64,000 nucleotides of DNA from Actinomycetes bacterium. GTDB taxonomy: Bacteria > Actinomycetota > Acidimicrobiia > Acidimicrobiales > Ilumatobacteraceae. The notes below the pieces were generated by a model that saw nothing but the letters and a program-made list of their open reading frames with translations, was not told the DNA's origin and ran no database searches. Below, piece by piece: positions 7,322-15,366 of this stretch. The DNA lies in the NCBI GenBank assembly GCA_025356335.1, contig JANXUF010000001.1, positions 1-64,000 on the forward strand. The letters run 5' to 3'. A program made the position numbers and the translations under genes. The stretch's first letter is position 1, and every line of letters starts with the position of its first letter.

Positions 7322-9886
7322 GTGAGCGAAGTCACGAGTAGCGCCAGCGATTTTCCGACCACCGCTTTCCCTACGACGGCGAAGGTCGTCATCGTCGGCG
7401 CTGGCATCGTCGGCAACTGTCTGGTCGGGCATCTCGCCCGCCTCGGCTGGACCGACATGGTCCTCATCGACAAGGGGCCGCTGCCGAACCCAGGCGGCTC
7501 GACCGGTCACGCCTCGAACTTCATCTTCCCGACGGACCACAACAAGGAAATGGCGGCGATCACGCTCGAGAGCCAGCGCCAATACGTCGAACTCGGCATG
7601 AACAACACGTGCGGCGGCATCGAAGTCGCCCGTACCCCGGAGCGCATGGAGGAATTCAACCGTCGCATGACCTCGGCCAAGGCGTGGGGCATCGAAGCCT
7701 CGCTGCTGACGCCCACCGAGATCAAGGAGATGGTCCCGTTCATCAACGAGAAGATCCTCCTCGGCGGCTACTACACCGCCTCGGTCTCCGTCGTCGATTC
7801 GCTGCAGACCGGCACGCTGCTGCGCCAGGAAGCGATCGACAAGGGCGTGCTGCAGGTGTTCGCCACCACCGAGGTCATGGACCTCGAGACGACCGACGGG
7901 GCGATCAGCGCCGTCGTCACCAACAAGGGCCGCATCGAAGCGGAGTACGTCGTGATCGCCTGCGGCGTCTGGAGCCCGCGAATCGCGGCGATGGCGGGTG
8001 CGACGATCCCGTTGACTCCTGCGGTTCATCAGATGGCGGACGTCGGCCCGATCGACATCCTCCAGCAGTCCGGCAAGGAGCTCGCCTACCCGATCATCCG
8101 CGACATGGACACGTTCTGCTACGAGCGCCAGTCCGCCGGTTCGATGGAGGTCGGCAGCTACGCCCACCGACCGATCTTTATGCACCCGGACGACATCCCC
8201 TCGATCGAGGCGTCGGCGCTGACCCCGACAGAACTGCCGTTCACGCCCGACGACTTCGATCAACAGTTCGAGGAGGCGATCGACCTGATGGAGATGCTCG
8301 GCGACGCCGAGATCAAATACGCCATCAACGGCCTGCTGTCGCTCACGCCTGACGCCAACCCGGTACTCGGCGAGACGATCGAGGTCAAGAACCTGTGGTC
8401 AGCCGCTGCCGTATGGATCAAGGAAGGGCCCGGCTGCGCACAGCTCGTCGCCGAGTGGATGACGTACGGCTACCCGCAGATGTGCGATCCGCACGGTTCC
8501 GACATCGCCCGCTTCTACCCGCACGAGCGCACCGAGGAACACATCCTCGCCCGTTGCGCCGAGCACTTCAACAAGACCTACGGCATCGTCCACCCGCGTG
8601 AGCAGTGGGCGTCACGACGTGGCATGCGCCGCAGCCCGTTCTTCGCCCGTGAGGAAGCCCTCGGCGCGGTGTTCTTCGACGCCCGCGGCTGGGAGCGCCC
8701 GCAGTGGTTCACCAGTAACGAGGTGCTGTTCGAGAAATATCCGCAGGCCGACACGCCGCGGCCGGCCGAGTGGGACGGCCGCTGGTGGTCTCCGATCACC
8801 AACGCCGAGCATCTGGCGATGCGTGACAGCGTCGGCGTCGTCGACCTGACCGCCTTCAACGAGTTCGACTTCACCGGACCAGGGGCGATGGCCCACCTGC
8901 AGCACATCTGTGTCAACAACGTCGACGTCGCCCCCGGCAAATCGATCTACACGCCGCTGCTCACACCGGCCGGCGGCTTCCGCGGCGACCTGACGATCCA
9001 GCGCCTGGCGCCCGACCACTATCGCGTCATCACCGGCGCCTTCGACGGCGGCCGGGACAACTACTGGTTCACCCGCGACCTGCCGGCGGACGGTTCGGTG
9101 ACCTTCACCGACATGTCGCAGAGCCTGTGTACGATCGGCGTCTGGGGTCCGAATGCCGTCGCCACACTCGCCAAGATCACGACCGTCAACGGCAAGCCTG
9201 CCGACCTGTCACAGGTCGGTTCGCCGTACGGCAGCGTCATCGACGCGCTCATCGACGGCGTCCCGGTCACGATGTTCCGCATCAGCTACGTCGGCGAGAA
9301 CGGCTGGGAGATCTACACCCGCGTCGAGCACGGCCTGCACCTGTGGGATTCGGTCTTCGAGGCCGGCGCCGAGTTCGGGATCATCCCGGTCGGGATCGGC
9401 GTCTACGCCGTCACCGGCCGCATCGAGAAGGGCTACCGCCTGATGGGCGCAGAGTTGGAGAGCGAATACAACCCGGTCGAGGCCGGCCTCGCCCGCCCGA
9501 AGGTCAAGTCCGCCGACTTCATCGGCAAGGCCGCTTACCTCGCCGCCCGTGACGAGCCGCTCGCCGCCACGATGTGCACGCTGTCGATCACCGACCACAC
9601 CTCTGCTGCCGGCATCCCGCGCTACCCCGTCGGCGGCAACGAGCCGATCGTCACCCTCGACGGCGAGCGCATCGTCGACCGCAAGGGTCGCGTCTCACGC
9701 GTCACGACAGCCGGCGCCGGCCCGTCGCTCGGCAAGTTCCTGCTGCTCGCCTACCTGCCGCCGGAGCACGCCGTCGAGGCCAACAAACTCGCCATCATGT
9801 ACATGAACGAACTGTTCCCGGTGACCGTCGAGCGCGTCGGTTCGAAGGCGCTGTTCGATCCAGAAGATGCCAGGATGAAGAGCTAG
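7322..9886 (+). CDS. Dimethylglycine/sarcosine dehydrogenase-GcvT fusion
   Basis: An 854-residue flavoprotein combining an N-terminal DAO-type FAD oxidoreductase with a C-terminal aminomethyltransferase (GcvT) domain, the plan of dimethylglycine and sarcosine dehydrogenases. VVIVGAGIVGN near residue 25 is the dinucleotide-binding loop. GSTGHASNF follows, with His63 where family members attach FAD covalently. The GcvT half begins around residue 430 (PFFAREEALGAVF...). Such enzymes oxidise an N-methyl group and pass it to THF as methylene-THF. The start is the GTG at 7322 with AGAGG upstream; a GTG at 7235 lies in the operator. etfB and etfA follow directly, so electrons likely go to ETF rather than O2. 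Which N-methyl substrate is used (dimethylglycine, sarcosine or other) cannot be told. Confidence 0.88.
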   Translation: MSEVTSSASDFPTTAFPTTAKVVIVGAGIVGNCLVGHLARLGWTDMVLIDKGPLPNPGGSTGHASNFIFPTDHNKEMAAITLESQRQYVELGMNNTCGGIEVARTPERMEEFNRRMTSAKAWGIEASLLTPTEIKEMVPFINEKILLGGYYTASVSVVDSLQTGTLLRQEAIDKGVLQVFATTEVMDLETTDGAISAVVTNKGRIEAEYVVIACGVWSPRIAAMAGATIPLTPAVHQMADVGPIDILQQSGKELAYPIIRDMDTFCYERQSAGSMEVGSYAHRPIFMHPDDIPSIEASALTPTELPFTPDDFDQQFEEAIDLMEMLGDAEIKYAINGLLSLTPDANPVLGETIEVKNLWSAAAVWIKEGPGCAQLVAEWMTYGYPQMCDPHGSDIARFYPHERTEEHILARCAEHFNKTYGIVHPREQWASRRGMRRSPFFAREEALGAVFFDARGWERPQWFTSNEVLFEKYPQADTPRPAEWDGRWWSPITNAEHLAMRDSVGVVDLTAFNEFDFTGPGAMAHLQHICVNNVDVAPGKSIYTPLLTPAGGFRGDLTIQRLAPDHYRVITGAFDGGRDNYWFTRDLPADGSVTFTDMSQSLCTIGVWGPNAVATLAKITTVNGKPADLSQVGSPYGSVIDALIDGVPVTMFRISYVGENGWEIYTRVEHGLHLWDSVFEAGAEFGIIPVGIGVYAVTGRIEKGYRLMGAELESEYNPVEAGLARPKVKSADFIGKAAYLAARDEPLAATMCTLSITDHTSAAGIPRYPVGGNEPIVTLDGERIVDRKGRVSRVTTAGAGPSLGKFLLLAYLPPEHAVEANKLAIMYMNELFPVTVERVGSKALFDPEDARMKS

Positions 9887-9888
9887 TC

Positions 9889-10656
9889 GTGCGCATCCTC
9901 GTCTGCGTCAAGCGCGTCCCGGCGCCCGGCTCGCGCATCAGCATCACCGCCGACGGCCTCGCCGTCGACACGGCGTTCCTCGGCTTCACGACGTCCCCGC
10001 ACGAAGAGTGCGCTGTCGAAGCGGCGGTGCAACTCGTCGAGGCACACGGCGGGTCAGCGACCGTGCTGACACTCGGACCTGCCGAGGCCGAGGAGCAGTT
10101 GCGGTATGCGGCAAGCGTCGGGGTCTCCAACGCCGTGCTGCTGGCGACGGACGGCGCCGACTGGGACCCACAGCGAACCGCTGCGGCGATCACCGCGGCG
10201 ATCACCGCGATCGAGGACCGGGACGGTGTGTTCGACCTCATCCTCTTCGGCAACGAATCAGCGGATTCCGGTGGATTCCAGGTCGGCGTCCGCGTCGCCA
10301 GGCACCTCGACCGTCCGATCGTCAATGGCATCAAAGGCATCAGCATCGCCGATGGCATTGCCACGCTGGAACGTCCGACGGACGCCGGCCAAGAGGTCTA
10401 CGAGTTGACGATGCCGGCCGTCGCCGGCGTCAAGGAGGGAATCAACCTGCCCCGCTATCCGACGCTCAAGGGCCGCCTGGCATCGAAGAAGGTGCAGATC
10501 GCCATCATCGAACCGTCGGCGAAACCCGGCGGTCAGGTACTGGTACGGCTGGAGCCGCCGGCCGAGCTGACGACGAGCACAACCATGCTCGGAAACGGTC
10601 CAGATGCGGCGGCAGCCGTCGTCGATCTGCTCGAAGAACTGGGAGTGCTCAGATGA
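9889..10656 (+). CDS. etfB: Electron transfer flavoprotein beta subunit
   Basis: EtfB of 255 residues, the AMP-binding small subunit of ETF. It begins MRILVCVKRVPAPGSRI from the GTG at 9889, two bases after the dehydrogenase stop, so translation is coupled. Family features are SPHEECAVEAAVQL, the TLGPAEAEEQLRYAASVG stretch, and the C-terminal PRYPTLKGRLASKK segment that carries the partner-recognition loop. It pairs with EtfA downstream, and the two genes overlap by 4 bases. The placement indicates a dedicated ETF for the dehydrogenase. No ETF:quinone oxidoreductase gene is in the window, so the downstream electron route must be encoded elsewhere. Confidence 0.93.
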   Translation: MRILVCVKRVPAPGSRISITADGLAVDTAFLGFTTSPHEECAVEAAVQLVEAHGGSATVLTLGPAEAEEQLRYAASVGVSNAVLLATDGADWDPQRTAAAITAAITAIEDRDGVFDLILFGNESADSGGFQVGVRVARHLDRPIVNGIKGISIADGIATLERPTDAGQEVYELTMPAVAGVKEGINLPRYPTLKGRLASKKVQIAIIEPSAKPGGQVLVRLEPPAELTTSTTMLGNGPDAAAAVVDLLEELGVLR

Positions 10657-11711
10657 GCGGGGCTGTTCTCGTCGTCCTCGAACATGACCGCGGCACGATT
10701 GCGCCGGCAGCACTCGAAGCGCTGACCGCCGGTCGAGCCCTCGCCGCGCAGCTCGGTACCACGCTCGAAGCGTTGACGGTCGGCAGTAACGGCGACTCGC
10801 TCGTCGCCGATGCCGAGAGCTTCGGCGCCGACGTGATCCATCAAGCACATCACGCGCTGCTGACCGACTACAACCCGGAGGCGTGGGGCGAAGTCGTCGC
10901 CCAGATGATCACCGCCACGCAGCCCGCTGTCGTACTGGCGACCGGAACCGATCGAGGCAACGAAGTCCTCGCCCAAGCGGCAGCCCGTTGCGATTCGGCG
11001 TTCGTCGCCAATTGCCTGACATTCGAACCCGGACAGCCCGGCGGGACCTTCGGCGTGACCCGCGTGCGCTGGGGCGGATCGCTCATCGAACGAGCGACGG
11101 TCGCTGGCACTGGCACTGGCACTGGCACTGGCACTGCCACTGGCACTGGCACTGGCACTGGCACTGGCACTGGCACTGGCACGAAACTGCTGACGATTGC
11201 CCACCACGCGGTCGATGCTTCGCCGGCTGCGAATCCGGGTGCGGGAACGGCCACGGTTTTCGAGGCGCGGCTCGATCCATCTGTTGCCCGGACGATGATC
11301 GTCGCTCGGGTCGAGCGGCCGGCCGGAGTCACGTTGGCGACGGCACCTGTCGTCGTCGGTGGTGGCCGCGGAGTCGGTTCCGCAGACGGCTTCGCGCCGC
11401 TGCAATCGCTCGCCGATCTGCTCGGCGGCGTCGTCGGCTGCTCTCGTGCGGTGACGAATCTCGGTTGGCGCAACCACACCGACCAGGTCGGCCAGACCGG
11501 CACCCGAATCGCCCCGGACATCTACATCGCCTGCGGCATCTCCGGGGCCATTCAGCACTGGGTCGGGGCGATGGCCAGCAAGAAGATCCTCGCCATCAAC
11601 ACCGATCCACAGGCCAACATGGTCACCAAGTCGGACTACGCCGTGATCGGCGACCTGCATCAGGTCATCCCGGCGATCACTGCGGAGATCGAGCGCCGCC
11701 GGGCTACCTGA
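10653..11711 (+). CDS. etfA: Electron transfer flavoprotein alpha subunit with Gly-Thr repeat
   Basis: EtfA of 352 residues, the FAD-binding subunit. The C-terminal FAD domain is textbook: SRAVTNLGW, QVGQTGTRIAPDIYIACGIS and GAIQHWVGAMASKKILAIN. The ATG at 10653 overlaps the etfB stop. The oddity is a run of about 13 Gly-Thr dipeptides near residues 152-177, encoded by a hexanucleotide array at 11105-11182. It falls in the loop between two strands near the end of domain I, where other EtfA proteins are short. The array keeps the frame whatever its copy number, so length could vary without loss of the protein. Function should be normal if the loop is solvent exposed; that is inference. Confidence 0.92.
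   Translation: MSGAVLVVLEHDRGTIAPAALEALTAGRALAAQLGTTLEALTVGSNGDSLVADAESFGADVIHQAHHALLTDYNPEAWGEVVAQMITATQPAVVLATGTDRGNEVLAQAAARCDSAFVANCLTFEPGQPGGTFGVTRVRWGGSLIERATVAGTGTGTGTGTATGTGTGTGTGTGTGTKLLTIAHHAVDASPAANPGAGTATVFEARLDPSVARTMIVARVERPAGVTLATAPVVVGGGRGVGSADGFAPLQSLADLLGGVVGCSRAVTNLGWRNHTDQVGQTGTRIAPDIYIACGISGAIQHWVGAMASKKILAINTDPQANMVTKSDYAVIGDLHQVIPAITAEIERRRAT
11105..11182 (+). repeat. In-frame hexanucleotide microsatellite (TGGCAC)13
   Basis: Thirteen consecutive 6-bp units inside etfA, all TGGCAC except unit 6 (TGCCAC at 11135-11140). It encodes a Gly-Thr run. Confidence 0.97.
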
Positions 11712-11749
11712 CCAGCCGGCGGGCAGCAGTCAGCCAACGATCCCCACTC

Positions 11750-11785
11750 GGCCATCCCACACGGCCATCCCACACGGCCATCCCA
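11750..11785. repeat. 13-bp tandem repeat
   Basis: GGCCATCCCACAC is repeated 2.8 times (11750-11762, 11763-11775, 11776-11785) just downstream of etfA. Confidence 0.9.
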
Positions 11786-11975
11786 AGAAACCCCGACCAC
11801 ACCCACTTCGCGCCGGCCGGAGTTCTCGGTGATCTCTCAGCAAACGTCGAACGCCTTCCGAGGTTGACGGCGCACACTGCTCTTCGTCGGATCCACCGCC
11901 CTCCCGGATCTGACACCGAGTCTCTGACCGGCCGGAGTGGCCCTTCCCACGCTCCGGCTGGTCACTGGCCGCTTT

Positions 11976-12051
11976 GAGGCGATGGCGTTCCCGTGTCACC
12001 GAATGTGCACACGATCAGCGACATTCGGTGACACGGGAGGCGATGGCGTTC
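11976..12051. repeat. Hairpin flanked by 15-bp direct repeats, possible REP element or terminator
   Basis: CCCGTGTCACCGAATGT at 11990-12006 is perfectly complementary to 12021-12037, with a 14-base loop. The hairpin is bracketed by GAGGCGATGGCGTTC at 11976-11990 and 12037-12051. It lies between convergent genes, where it could end transcription from both sides. No T-tract follows, so a REP-like extragenic element is equally possible. Confidence 0.7.
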
Positions 12052-12060
12052 GGTGAGTCG

Positions 12061-12264
12061 TCAGATCGTTCTGACGTTGAGGGCTTCTTCGCCCTTACGG
12101 CCCGGTCCGACTTCGAACTCGACGGCCTGTCCCTCGTTGAGCGTCTTGAAGCCGCCTGCCGATTGGATCTTGGAGTAATGGACGAACACATCCGGTCCGT
12201 CCTCGCGGGAAATGAAGCCGTAGCCCTTCTCCGTATTGAAGAACTTGACGATTCCTGTAGCCAC
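12061..12264 (-). CDS. Cold-shock protein (CspA family)
   Basis: A 67-residue single cold-shock domain, a nucleic-acid chaperone that melts RNA structure. It reads [20 protein letters not shown] and DVFVHYSKI, giving the RNP1 (KGYGFI) and RNP2 (VFVHY) motifs intact. The start is a GTG at 12262-12264. On its own strand TATAGA lies about 20 bases upstream, followed by an A/G-rich leader, so it probably has its own promoter within the 78-base gap to the hydrolase gene. It is a house-keeping type gene with no functional tie to its neighbours. Base composition is slightly more A/T-rich than the surroundings. Confidence 0.95.
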   Translation of the reverse strand: MATGIVKFFNTEKGYGFISREDGPDVFVHYSKIQSAGGFKTLNEGQAVEFEVGPGRKGEEALNVRTI

Positions 12265-12342
12265 TGTATTTTCTCTTCTCTATATGAACATGAGCGGACG
12301 AACCGAGTCTGCCAGTTCTGACGATAACGCTGAGACAGGTAC

Positions 12343-13770
12343 CTACGCCAGATGGGCGGCGGTCAACCCGCGAGCGATGTAGCCGATGAGGTCGTCGGTT
12401 TCCGATGGCCTCGAGCCGCTGACGAGGATCGCCACCGTGTACCCGTCCTGGCGGTGCAGGACGATCGAGTGGGTGCTCTCGATCGTGCCGGTGTGGCCCC
12501 ACGAGCCGTCACGCCACAGGCGCATCGCCAGCCCCAATGAACCGCCACCCTCTGGCCATTGATGCATCAGGTCGGCGAGGTCGTCTGGCAGCGGATGCCA
12601 ACCCGGTTTGGCGGGATCGAGGGAGTCGAGGATGCGTACGAGATCGGGCGCGCTGGCCACCCACGCCCCTGCACCGTCGAGGACATCGAGGAAATCCCTG
12701 CCAGCACCTTCTGCATGCACCACCATGCCAGGGTCGAACACCCCGTTGCCGGCGAGGTGCATGTCGGTGATGCCGAGCGGTGCCAGCAGCCGTTGATCGA
12801 CGACGGTGCTGTAGCCGTCGCCGGCGATCTGCTCGATCAGCAGGCCGAGGATGCAGAAGTTCATGTTGCTGTAGGTCTCGCCTCCGCCAGGTGTGCCACG
12901 GAGATGACCGGTCAAGGCGGTGATCGCTGCATCCTCACAACTGACCGACTGGTTGTCGAAGAATTGAGGCTCGAAGGCGCCGAACCCCGAGCGATGGCCG
13001 AGCAGCTCCCGAACGGTGACCTTCGACATCTGCGGATCTCCGAGCGTCACGTGGAAGGCATCGGCGACGATCGGCAGGACGGCCTCGTCGAGGGCGAGCC
13101 TGCCATCGGCCACCAGCTCCAACACCACCGTTCCGGTGATCACCTTGGAGATACTGGCGATCCGGAACTGATCCGTCGGGATGACGGCGATTCCATGGAA
13201 CGGGTCAGCAAGACCTCTCGCCGCGGCGTGCACGGGATGACCGTCCTTGGACACGGCGACGGACACCGCCAGGTTGCCGGAACCGTTCAAGGCATCGACG
13301 GTGGCACTGTCGAACGCAGCCCAATCCGCATTCGGGACGACCTCGGACTCGGGCGGCGCCACGATTGTCGTCGTCGACGCGATCGCGCTGCCCGAATCGG
13401 CAGGCGAGCCGGTGCCAGCACCGACCGAACTGACCGAACTGACCGAACTGACCGTCGCCGCCGTCTGCGTGCGGTCTCCCTGGTCGACGGCTGTGGCCGG
13501 CCCGTCGGCGACGGGGGGCACGGCGGAAGGGGTGGCAGCGATTGTCGGCGGAGTCAGCAGTTCGTATCCGGCGCCGGACCGCACCGGCGCGGCGGACGAG
13601 TCGAAAACACCACCGGCCAGCGAGGCGCCGAGAATGGCAACCCAGACGACCATCGGTCCGGCAAGAGAGGAGCGGCGTTTTCGGGCGATTGATCCATTGT
13701 CTCGCGCCGCGGCTGATGAACGGGGTGCAGCCGTGTTGCTATCGGGTTGAGGAACGGCAACGAACGTCAC
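12343..13770 (-). CDS. Serine beta-lactamase-fold hydrolase, membrane anchored
   Basis: A 475-residue protein of the beta-lactamase/D-Ala-D-Ala carboxypeptidase/esterase superfamily (class C fold). A basic N-terminus and a helix (GPMVVWVAILGASLAGGVF) form an anchor, then a Ser/Thr/Val-rich linker leads to the exported catalytic domain. Active-site motifs are complete: Ser206-x-x-Lys209 (SISK), Tyr300-x-Asn (YSN) and His426-Thr-Gly (HTG). The start is the GTG at 13770, set by AGGAGGTGA seven bases upstream. The linker contains three 9-bp repeats coding SSV-type triplets. It may trim peptidoglycan or hydrolyse esters or lactones; a true antibiotic-resistance role cannot be claimed from the motifs. 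Confidence 0.85.
   Translation of the reverse strand: MTFVAVPQPDSNTAAPRSSAAARDNGSIARKRRSSLAGPMVVWVAILGASLAGGVFDSSAAPVRSGAGYELLTPPTIAATPSAVPPVADGPATAVDQGDRTQTAATVSSVSSVSSVGAGTGSPADSGSAIASTTTIVAPPESEVVPNADWAAFDSATVDALNGSGNLAVSVAVSKDGHPVHAAARGLADPFHGIAVIPTDQFRIASISKVITGTVVLELVADGRLALDEAVLPIVADAFHVTLGDPQMSKVTVRELLGHRSGFGAFEPQFFDNQSVSCEDAAITALTGHLRGTPGGGETYSNMNFCILGLLIEQIAGDGYSTVVDQRLLAPLGITDMHLAGNGVFDPGMVVHAEGAGRDFLDVLDGAGAWVASAPDLVRILDSLDPAKPGWHPLPDDLADLMHQWPEGGGSLGLAMRLWRDGSWGHTGTIESTHSIVLHRQDGYTVAILVSGSRPSETDDLIGYIARGLTAAHLA
13424..13450. repeat. 9-bp tandem repeat in the hydrolase linker
   Basis: ACCGAACTG occurs three times in a row (13424-13432, 13433-13441, 13442-13450), in frame, within the Ser/Val-rich linker. 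Confidence 0.95.
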
Positions 13771-13820
13771 GATTTGGTCACCTCCTCGCAACGGCGGACG
13801 CCGCCGCCCGATGAGCTCCG

Positions 13821-14675
13821 TCAGTGGAACTCGGCGACCAGCGGAGCGTACTGATCCATCGTCCGCATGGCAGCGTCGCGGTCCAATGGCGGCAGGCTGA
13901 GGCCGACGAAGGTGGCACCGATTGCCTGCAGATGGGCGAGATGTCCAGCCTCCGCCTTTGCTCCGAAGACGCCGAGTTCCAGTGTTGCCGGGTCGCGCCC
14001 GGCGTCAGTCGCCGTCCGCTGCAAATCGGCCCACTTCTCGTCGATCTCGTAGCGTCCTTCGATCGGCATCCAGGCGTCAGCCCATTCGACGATATGGCGA
14101 AAATGCGCCGGCGTCGGCGATGCCCCGACGACGATCGGCGGATGCGGCCGCTGCAGCGGTTTCGGCCAGGCCCACGAACTCTCGAAATGGACGTAATCGC
14201 CGTGGAATTCTGCCTCGTCGTTCGACCACAGTTCCTTGCAGGCGAGGATCTTCTCCCGTACGACCGCTCGGCGGTGGGCGATGTCGACGTCGTGCGTCGC
14301 CATTTCCTCGTGGTTCCAGCCGAAGCCGACGCCGAAGAGGAACCGCCCATTGGAGATGACGTCGAGCGAGGCGACCTCCTTGGCGAGCCAGACGGCGTCG
14401 CGCTGGGCGACGAGGCAGATCCCGGTGGCGACCTGCAGCGTGGTCGTGACGGCGGCTGCGGCGGCGAGAGCGACGAACTGATCGTGCGTGTGCCAGTACT
14501 CTGGCGGCAACGGAGGAGCTCCTGGCACACCTCCCCACGGACTCGAGCGACTGACGGGGATGTGGGAGTGCTCCGGAAACCACAGCGAAGCGAAACCCCG
14601 CGCCTCCGCCTCTTTGGCCAATTCGATCGGCTGCATGCCGAGATCCGTCGGAAACATCATCACACCTACGCGCAT
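13821..14675 (-). CDS. F420-dependent LLM-class oxidoreductase
   Basis: A 284-residue luciferase-like monooxygenase-fold protein of the type usually tied to coenzyme F420 in actinobacteria. It starts MRVGVMMFPTD and contains EAEARGFASLWFPEH, TTTLQVATGICLVAQRD, SNGRFLFGVGFGWNHEE and RPHPPIVVGA, typical of the F420-dependent subfamily with two-electron transfer to unknown substrates. It lies 43 bases after the TetR gene on the same strand and may be read through from the MFS-TetR promoter. The substrate is unknown. The F420 assignment rests on family resemblance; an FMN-dependent role is possible. Confidence 0.85.
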   Translation of the reverse strand: MRVGVMMFPTDLGMQPIELAKEAEARGFASLWFPEHSHIPVSRSSPWGGVPGAPPLPPEYWHTHDQFVALAAAAAVTTTLQVATGICLVAQRDAVWLAKEVASLDVISNGRFLFGVGFGWNHEEMATHDVDIAHRRAVVREKILACKELWSNDEAEFHGDYVHFESSWAWPKPLQRPHPPIVVGASPTPAHFRHIVEWADAWMPIEGRYEIDEKWADLQRTATDAGRDPATLELGVFGAKAEAGHLAHLQAIGATFVGLSLPPLDRDAAMRTMDQYAPLVAEFH

Positions 14676-14718
14676 CGGTGGATTGTGTCACGTCGAGGGG
14701 CGAGGTCCCGTGCTGGAA

Positions 14719-15366
14719 TCAGGTGTTGGCAGGCGTTCTCGACAGCGCATCGAGGCCGGCGAGGACGATGTCGAGCAGTTGTGCCACGACGGTGCTGTCG
14801 GTCGGCCCGTCGGAGATGAACGAGCGGTAGAAGAACGGGGCAACCAGCAGATCCTGGACGAGTGCGAGATCGATCGTCCTCTGCAGTTCGCCGCGATCGA
14901 TGGCCCGCTCGAGGACCATCCGCATCGGCAGGCGACGCTGTTCGACGAACGCCTTGTACGTGTCGCCGACGTCGGGATTGACTTTTGCAGCGGCGATCAA
15001 CTGCGGGAAGATGCGCTTCATCGTTTCGGCCGGCATCTTCAGATCCTTGGCGGCGAACAACGCTTCCATGTCACCGCGAAGCGACCCGGTGTCCGGGACA
15101 TCGGAGATCGTCAGACAGGTGTTCCATGCATCGAGCAGCAGTGCTTCTTTCGAGTTCCAGCGACGATAGATCGTCGCCTTGCCGACACCTGCCAGGTGGG
15201 CGACCGCATCCACCGTGAGGCCGGCGATCCCCACCTGGGCAACCAGTTCGAGGGTGGCATCGAGGATCGCCTCGTCGTGAGCTTCGTTGCGCGGTCGGCC
15301 GCGATGGCGATCGGTGTTCATCTCGCGCTCAGTATTGCTCATCATCTCCCCGGCCCCGGCCATCAC
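14719..15366 (-). CDS. TetR-family repressor of the MFS pump
   Basis: A TetR regulator of about 215 residues. The helix-turn-helix is AILDATLELVAQVGIAGLTVDAVAHLAGVGKATIYRRW. The GTG start overlaps the MFS stop (GTGA), so pump and regulator are co-transcribed and translationally coupled; internal ATG codons at MMSNTERE and MNTDRHRGR are other possible starts. A 29-bp perfect palindrome just upstream of the pump gene is the probable operator, making this a drug-sensing repressor that controls its own operon. The C-terminal ligand domain is family-typical but gives no clue to the inducer. Confidence 0.9.
   Translation of the reverse strand: MMAGAGEMMSNTEREMNTDRHRGRPRNEAHDEAILDATLELVAQVGIAGLTVDAVAHLAGVGKATIYRRWNSKEALLLDAWNTCLTISDVPDTGSLRGDMEALFAAKDLKMPAETMKRIFPQLIAAAKVNPDVGDTYKAFVEQRRLPMRMVLERAIDRGELQRTIDLALVQDLLVAPFFYRSFISDGPTDSTVVAQLLDIVLAGLDALSRTPANT

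Larger units (their letters stand above)
11712..12060. other. Repeat-bearing gap between etfA and the cold-shock gene
   Basis: This 349-base stretch between convergent genes has no convincing gene. It holds a 13-bp tandem repeat (11750-11785) and a long hairpin flanked by direct repeats (11976-12051). The stretch between them shows nothing I recognise. Confidence 0.6.

Noticed and set aside
12343..13770. Antibiotic-resistance beta-lactamase
   Set aside because: The motifs are common to carboxypeptidases and esterases of the same fold; nothing in the context points to resistance.
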